Shown here in pieces: positions 22,153-25,114 of a stretch of 25,114 nucleotides of DNA (its first letter is position 1; each line of letters opens with the position of its first letter). The notes below the pieces were generated by a model. It ran no database searches, was not told the origin of the DNA, and was given only the letters and a program-made list of their open reading frames with translations. This stretch comes from a virus. Both the position numbers and the translations under genes were made by a program. The stretch covers positions 1-25,114 of the IMG/VR virus record IMGVR_UViG_3300025286_000132. One strand, 5' to 3'.

Positions 22153-23049
22153 TTACTCCTTGGATGGGGTGAGTTCAAGGTCCATGGGACAGGCGAAGAC
22201 ATCAAACTCGACAGCGCACTCTTCGCAGACGACCTGCCCGTCGACGGTGCAATCATAGCCATCACCTGTGGTCATGACCTCTTCCGAGCAGCCAGCACAG
22301 CGCATGACCACGGAATCACTGGTGTAGAAGTCCTCGTCTGGGTCACCGGCAGACCCAGCAGGGTAGTGGTAGCCCACGAAGTGATCCCCGTAGGGGTCAG
22401 CTCGGGTGGGCAGCAGGGGTTGACGCTTGACCCCGGTCGGGGACCAGAGGTGCCCGCCCCAGTAGTGGTCAGCGTGGGTCCAACAGTGGTGCAGGTTGCT
22501 GTAGTAGCAGCCCGTGGTGGTGTCATCTTCCCCGTCACCCTCACTCCATGTGCCGTAGCGGGTGATACCTTCCGGGGTGAAGAGTGCCAGCTTCCCTGCT
22601 TGGGTAGCGAGTTGGGCAGCCACACCCTCACGCTCGGCCTGCCCTTCACGCCACAGCACATAGGCCATGATGCGGGTGTCGGACACAGGGCCTCGGAGCT
22701 TGGCACGCCGTTCAAACTGGGCGTGCTGGTTCCAGACCCCGTTGTGGAACAGGAGTTCTCGGGCCTGTCCTTGCAGGGTGATGCCCACCTGACGGCTGAC
22801 CGGGAAGGGATGGCACAGCTGTCGGGAAATCCCTCCGTGGGTGGCGAAGCGGAAGTGCACCACGAAGGGGAGCGGGAGGGTCGGGATGAGGGCTTGGGCT
22901 TCCTCCACGGTGAGGCCCTTCTCCCACGTGACCAGCCGATCGGCAGGCTGTTGGTACGCCACCCCGATACCATCACTGTTGCTCAAGTGGGCGGCATCGA
23001 CTTCAGTGGCAGACGGACGGGCAGAATCTGCGATGATGATTAAGCACAT
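22153..23049 (-). CDS. Class II (Ntn) glutamine amidotransferase with C-terminal zinc ribbon (298 aa)
   Basis: The ATG at 23049 is chosen because it places the nucleophile Cys at residue 2 (MCLIII), as class II amidotransferases require after Met removal, and GAGGAGG lies five bases upstream. The longer frame to 23142 would overlap the upstream gene. Conserved motifs are NSDGIG (24-29), HFRFATHG (65-72), HNG (102-104) and SDTR with Asp124. These form the glutaminase site that releases ammonia from glutamine. After about residue 175 the protein departs from the family: a Cys/His/Trp-rich stretch (HHCWTHADHYWGGH) and a C-terminal CxxC pair (Cys251/254 and Cys275/278) look like zinc-binding modules. 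No synthase domain is fused, so the amidoligase next door is the natural acceptor partner. Confidence 0.88.
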   Translation of the reverse strand: MCLIIIADSARPSATEVDAAHLSNSDGIGVAYQQPADRLVTWEKGLTVEEAQALIPTLPLPFVVHFRFATHGGISRQLCHPFPVSRQVGITLQGQARELLFHNGVWNQHAQFERRAKLRGPVSDTRIMAYVLWREGQAEREGVAAQLATQAGKLALFTPEGITRYGTWSEGDGEDDTTTGCYYSNLHHCWTHADHYWGGHLWSPTGVKRQPLLPTRADPYGDHFVGYHYPAGSAGDPDEDFYTSDSVVMRCAGCSEEVMTTGDGYDCTVDGQVVCEECAVEFDVFACPMDLELTPSKE

Positions 23050-23059
23050 AGATACCTCC

Positions 23060-23662
23060 TCAGGTAGCGAGCTGGATGGTGGTGCGGCTGGTCTTAGGCC
23101 ACGGAATATGCTGCTGCCGCAAGCTGCCAAAGGCTCCGGCAAGGTTGGCTTCGACGAGGGGTTTCTCTATCGCACCCCGCTGCCCATCGTCGAGGGACCG
23201 TGGGGTGAAGAGACTCTCGGGCAGTCTGGTGCGGAGTTGGATACGGACCTTCCGCTCTAGGGTATTGACCGCCATACGGATGAAGGCCAAGTGCCGTGTC
23301 CACTCATGGTCAAAGCGGAGTGAGGGTGTCGTGTCCCGGCTGACCACATCCGAGAGGTGCAGGTTCCACGCCTTGTGTCCTTCAGTGTCACCCTCGGTGT
23401 TAAGGTCAAGCGGGGTGATGGTCTGGACATCCTGACTGGCGGTGCGGATATCCATGAAGGTGCTGGTGTTGGTCCCGTTGTCGACGCTGTACTCAGCTTG
23501 GTGGAACAGCCACTCTCGCACTGAGGCATGCACCTTGAAGGTCAGGTCGACCGCTTCGTAGCGTGACACGTCTTCAGCGAGGTCATAGGGAGAGATGCGG
23601 GTGATGGTGTAGCTACACAGGGGTTCACCCTTGGGAATGTGAATGACTCGTCTGTCTGGCAT
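23060..23662 (-). CDS. Unknown protein in the amidoligase operon (200 aa)
   Basis: ATG 23662 has GAGGAGGG five bases upstream. The first half is beta-rich (VDLTFKVHASVREWLFHQAE, then TFMDIRT), and the second half includes a helix with aromatic and basic residues (FDHEWTRHLAFIRMAVNTLE) and a Ser/Thr/Arg-rich tail. No signal peptide, membrane helix, Cys cluster or known motif is seen. It ends 10 bp before the amidotransferase start and is in the same direction, so it may be the substrate, carrier or regulator of the amidoligase system, or simply a co-transcribed phage protein. The family is not recognised. Confidence 0.65.
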   Translation of the reverse strand: MPDRRVIHIPKGEPLCSYTITRISPYDLAEDVSRYEAVDLTFKVHASVREWLFHQAEYSVDNGTNTSTFMDIRTASQDVQTITPLDLNTEGDTEGHKAWNLHLSDVVSRDTTPSLRFDHEWTRHLAFIRMAVNTLERKVRIQLRTRLPESLFTPRSLDDGQRGAIEKPLVEANLAGAFGSLRQQHIPWPKTSRTTIQLAT

Positions 23663-23694
23663 GTGTGCCCTCCTCGGGCTAACGGGTTGCCGGG

Positions 23695-24126
23695 TTACTG
23701 CTCGTCACGGTCGAGACGTTCAAGCTCCTCCTTTCGGTCCTCTTCCAGGTCGTCGTAGCCCATGTCCTCTAGGACAGAGGCTGCTCTGTTGTACTCATCC
23801 GGTGGGTCGGTGTCGCTGTCCTCTGGATAGGCTAGTGCCCCACACTTAGGGCATTCCCCAGAGGGCAACGTCCCGTCCGTGCCGCAGCGTTCCCACAGGC
23901 TCTTCGCCTCGTTGAGGTCGGCAACGGTCCCTGTCCAAGCACAGTTATCACAGGCAACGTGGTCTAGTGCTCCCCACTCTATCCGTGCCTTGTCCAGTGC
24001 CGCTTGCTGCTCTCGTGCCTCCCACTCTAAGCTCAGCCTCTGATCTTCCCAGTCAGCGTTGAACTGCTGCGCTGACTTTGCGAGTGACTTTCCAAAGGCG
24101 AACAGGTCTTGTCCGAGCTTGGTCAT
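23695..24126 (-). CDS. Zinc-ribbon protein with N-terminal helix (143 aa)
   Basis: The N-terminal half (about 5-52) is a charged amphipathic helix (FGKSLAKSAQQFNADWEDQR). Residues about 59-95 hold two CxxC knuckles (CDNC and CPKC) spaced about 30 residues apart, as in rubredoxin-like zinc ribbons, with an extra Cys between. The C-terminal third is strongly acidic (DDLEEDRKEELERLDRDEQ), a possible DNA mimic or partner-binding tail. The ATG overlaps the stop of the preceding gene (24123-24126), with AAGGAG five bases upstream. It is the third zinc-ribbon protein within 3 kb. The function is unknown. Confidence 0.65.
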   Translation of the reverse strand: MTKLGQDLFAFGKSLAKSAQQFNADWEDQRLSLEWEAREQQAALDKARIEWGALDHVACDNCAWTGTVADLNEAKSLWERCGTDGTLPSGECPKCGALAYPEDSDTDPPDEYNRAASVLEDMGYDDLEEDRKEELERLDRDEQ

Positions 24127-24371
24127 TGGTTCTCCTTGGGGGACTCTAGCCAGTGAGCGTACTGCTGGTCGTAGTACTTGCGCACAAGGCCAGGACTTAG
24201 GTTCAAATCCTGTAGCACATCAAGCATCAGGGCTAACTCACCCCGCCCATTCTCAATGAGGGCAAGTGTCTGTCTTACCTCCTGCGCTAGGGTGCTGTGG
24301 TAGGCGTCGCCACGGCAAAGCTCAGATTGCAGGTCGGTAAGCCTAAGGTGTAGCATGTCCAGTCTGGTCAT
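24123..24371 (-). CDS. Small helical protein (82 aa)
   Basis: Start ATG 24371 has AAGGAGG five bases upstream, and both ends overlap neighbours by ATGA. The sequence is alpha-helical throughout (LDMLHLRLTDLQSELCRG, then LALMLDVLQDLNLS) with no membrane segment, and has an aromatic patch near the C-terminus (YYDQQYAHWLE). The family is not recognised. It belongs to a chain of tiny coupled genes typical of early phage regions that often encode host-takeover proteins (inference). Confidence 0.6.
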   Translation of the reverse strand: MTRLDMLHLRLTDLQSELCRGDAYHSTLAQEVRQTLALIENGRGELALMLDVLQDLNLSPGLVRKYYDQQYAHWLESPKENQ

Positions 24372-24664
24372 TGGTCCTCCTTCGTCAGGCGTGCCTTATT
24401 GATTGCCTCCTGAAATCGGTCCCGGTCAAACCGTGGATTGTCCTGCTTGCAAATGTCCTCAATGCCAGTCTGGATGAAGTGTATGGCTTCCTTCACATGA
24501 ACCGCCTCAGGGTGTAGGTGGGCATAGGATGCCCCGAGCAGATCCGCCAGCTCAATATAGTCCTCCTGCTCAGGCCAGTAGCAGTCCACAAGGCAGTAAC
24601 AGAGTAGGCCAAACTCCATCACGGCCACGGCAGCAGTCAAGGCCAGGGCTAGTTCAATGCTCAT
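24368..24664 (-). CDS. Small membrane-anchored protein (98 aa)
   Basis: Residues about 3-27 are a single N-terminal hydrophobic helix (IELALALTAAVAVMEFGLLC) with Cys near the end, followed by an acidic cytoplasmic-type domain of about 65 residues with helices (ELADLLGASYAHLHP). GAGGAGGAG lies five bases before the ATG, and ATGA overlaps connect both neighbours. A cleavable signal peptide is less likely than an anchor because no small-residue cleavage site follows cleanly. The family is unknown. Confidence 0.6.
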   Translation of the reverse strand: MSIELALALTAAVAVMEFGLLCYCLVDCYWPEQEDYIELADLLGASYAHLHPEAVHVKEAIHFIQTGIEDICKQDNPRFDRDRFQEAINKARLTKEDQ

Positions 24665-24873
24665 CGGCTCCTCCTCTCAAATTCAGCCATTGTCGCCATT
24701 ACAGCAGCGTCGATGGACAAGCCCGAGCCAGTCGCAACAACCGGCCTCAGTAAATTCCCCGACACCATCTTGACCGGCGCTCCACCACGAATGGCACCCA
24801 CATACTCAGAACCATCGAGCAAAAGCTCTACAGTCCTCACGTTCCCGTTCCGGTCTCTGCTTTTGACTTCCAT
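24661..24873 (-). CDS. Small protein of unknown function (70 aa)
   Basis: It starts two bases after the stop of the 53-aa gene (TAGAGATG) and overlaps the next start by ATGA. The N-terminal half is beta-like with alternating charged and hydrophobic residues (NGNVRTVELLLDGSEYVGAI), and the C-terminal half is helical (SIDAAVMATMAEFERRSR). The ribosome binding site is weak (GAGG at 8-9 bases), so translation probably depends on coupling. No family is recognised. Confidence 0.55.
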   Translation of the reverse strand: MEVKSRDRNGNVRTVELLLDGSEYVGAIRGGAPVKMVSGNLLRPVVATGSGLSIDAAVMATMAEFERRSR

Positions 24874-24875
24874 CT

Positions 24876-25037
24876 CTAGGGCCTCGCCTTCAACTCGCGG
24901 CCACGATATGCAGCCGCCTCAGAGAACAGGTAGCGCTCGACCTCCGAGCTATTGGCAGGTCGCTCGACCCGTTGGCCTTGATCATCGTACTCGGTAGGGG
25001 CTGGTGCCCACCACGATACGGTCTTGTCTGGCTTCAT
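24876..25037 (-). CDS. Tiny polar protein (53 aa), not in the supplied ORF set
   Basis: Reading the minus strand from ATG 25037 gives 53 codons to TAG at 24876-24878. AAGGGGAG lies five bases before the ATG, and ATGA links it to the gene upstream. The N-terminus is Trp/Pro-rich (KPDKTVSWWAPAPTEYDDQG), and the rest is a charged helix (SSEVERYLFSEAAAYRGREL). Without it, 24874-25114 would look empty, although the ATGA-coupled pattern of its neighbours continues through it. The function is unknown. Confidence 0.6.
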   Translation of the reverse strand: MKPDKTVSWWAPAPTEYDDQGQRVERPANSSEVERYLFSEAAAYRGRELKARP

Positions 25038-25114
25038 CGGCTCTCCCCTTGGGCTACGGTCTTGACCAGCCGCACGGCCTGTCCGTTGGGCTGTACCAGC
25101 TCACTCACGAGTAC
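25034..25114 (-). CDS. C-terminal fragment of a gene cut by the right edge
   Basis: An open frame enters from the right edge and encodes 26 residues (VLVSELVQPNGQAVRLVKTV and a short tail) before TGA at 25034-25036, which overlaps the next ATG as ATGA. The start lies outside the window, so no function can be given. The coupling supports it as real coding sequence. Confidence 0.5.
   Translation of the reverse strand, partial: VLVSELVQPNGQAVRLVKTVAQGESR

Noticed and set aside
21943-23043. 366-aa open frame on the plus strand
   Set aside because: It runs antisense to the amidoligase and amidotransferase, whose catalytic motifs show which strand codes. Its Val/Gly/His-rich product is typical of an antisense frame.
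24190-24215. tRNA T-loop-like sequence GGTTCAAATCC
   Set aside because: No cloverleaf, anticodon arm or 7-bp acceptor stem can be formed around it, and it lies inside a well-supported coding frame.

Overview
The window is a stretch of a tailed dsDNA bacteriophage genome (Caudoviricetes). It is GC-rich, nearly all coding, and has start-stop overlaps throughout. A block of large, low-complexity virion-type proteins faces a replication and accessory block on the opposite strand. No host gene, integrase, tRNA or rRNA is visible. The host is probably a GC-rich bacterium, but nothing here names it. The very large virion protein and the row of coiled-coil, Arg/Pro/Ala-rich proteins are reminiscent of internal-virion (ejection) proteins of podovirus-like phages; this is inference, because no terminase, portal, capsid or tail gene lies in the window.

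Layout. (1) 2-12179, plus strand: eight tightly packed genes, the first cut by the left edge. They encode Pro/Gly-rich, coiled-coil and very large (1906 aa) presumed virion proteins and end with a small coiled-coil plus membrane-anchor protein. (2) 12194-17846, minus strand: a replication/recombination operon. In transcription order it holds a TTG-started Cas4/RecB-like Fe-S nuclease, an unlisted 29-aa membrane peptide, a Sak4/RecA-like ATPase, a possible ssDNA-binding protein, a family A DNA polymerase fused to an N-terminal family-4 uracil-DNA glycosylase, and a two-helix holin-like protein. (3) 17882-18796: a lone plus-strand RepA/AAA_25-like ATPase with a C-terminal winged helix. It diverges from the operon across 35 bp holding a perfect dyad, and its stop codon is shared with the converging neighbour in one CTAG. 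(4) 18793-19752, minus strand: a small acidic protein, an M15-type peptidase (candidate endolysin) and a coiled-coil protein. (5) 19753-20015: the only sizeable non-coding gap, carrying eight copies of a 7-bp repeat (AGTCTCA/TGAGACT), a candidate origin or operator array. (6) 20016 to the right edge, minus strand: DUF932-type protein, HTH protein, amidoligase, class II glutamine amidotransferase, an unknown 200-aa protein, a zinc-ribbon protein and a chain of tiny ATGA-coupled genes, two of them not in the supplied ORF set and one cut by the edge.

How it may work together. The minus-strand operon looks like a self-contained DNA synthesis and recombination kit: nuclease, annealing/recombinase ATPase, ssDNA-binding protein and polymerase, with two predicted Fe-S enzymes. 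The most unusual system is the amidoligase plus glutamine amidotransferase pair (21271-23049). One partner would release ammonia from glutamine and the other would form an amide or peptide bond on an unknown substrate; both carry added zinc-binding CxxC modules. The fused UDG-polymerase, with a zinc-knuckle insertion and non-canonical residues in polymerase motifs B and C, is the second most notable item.
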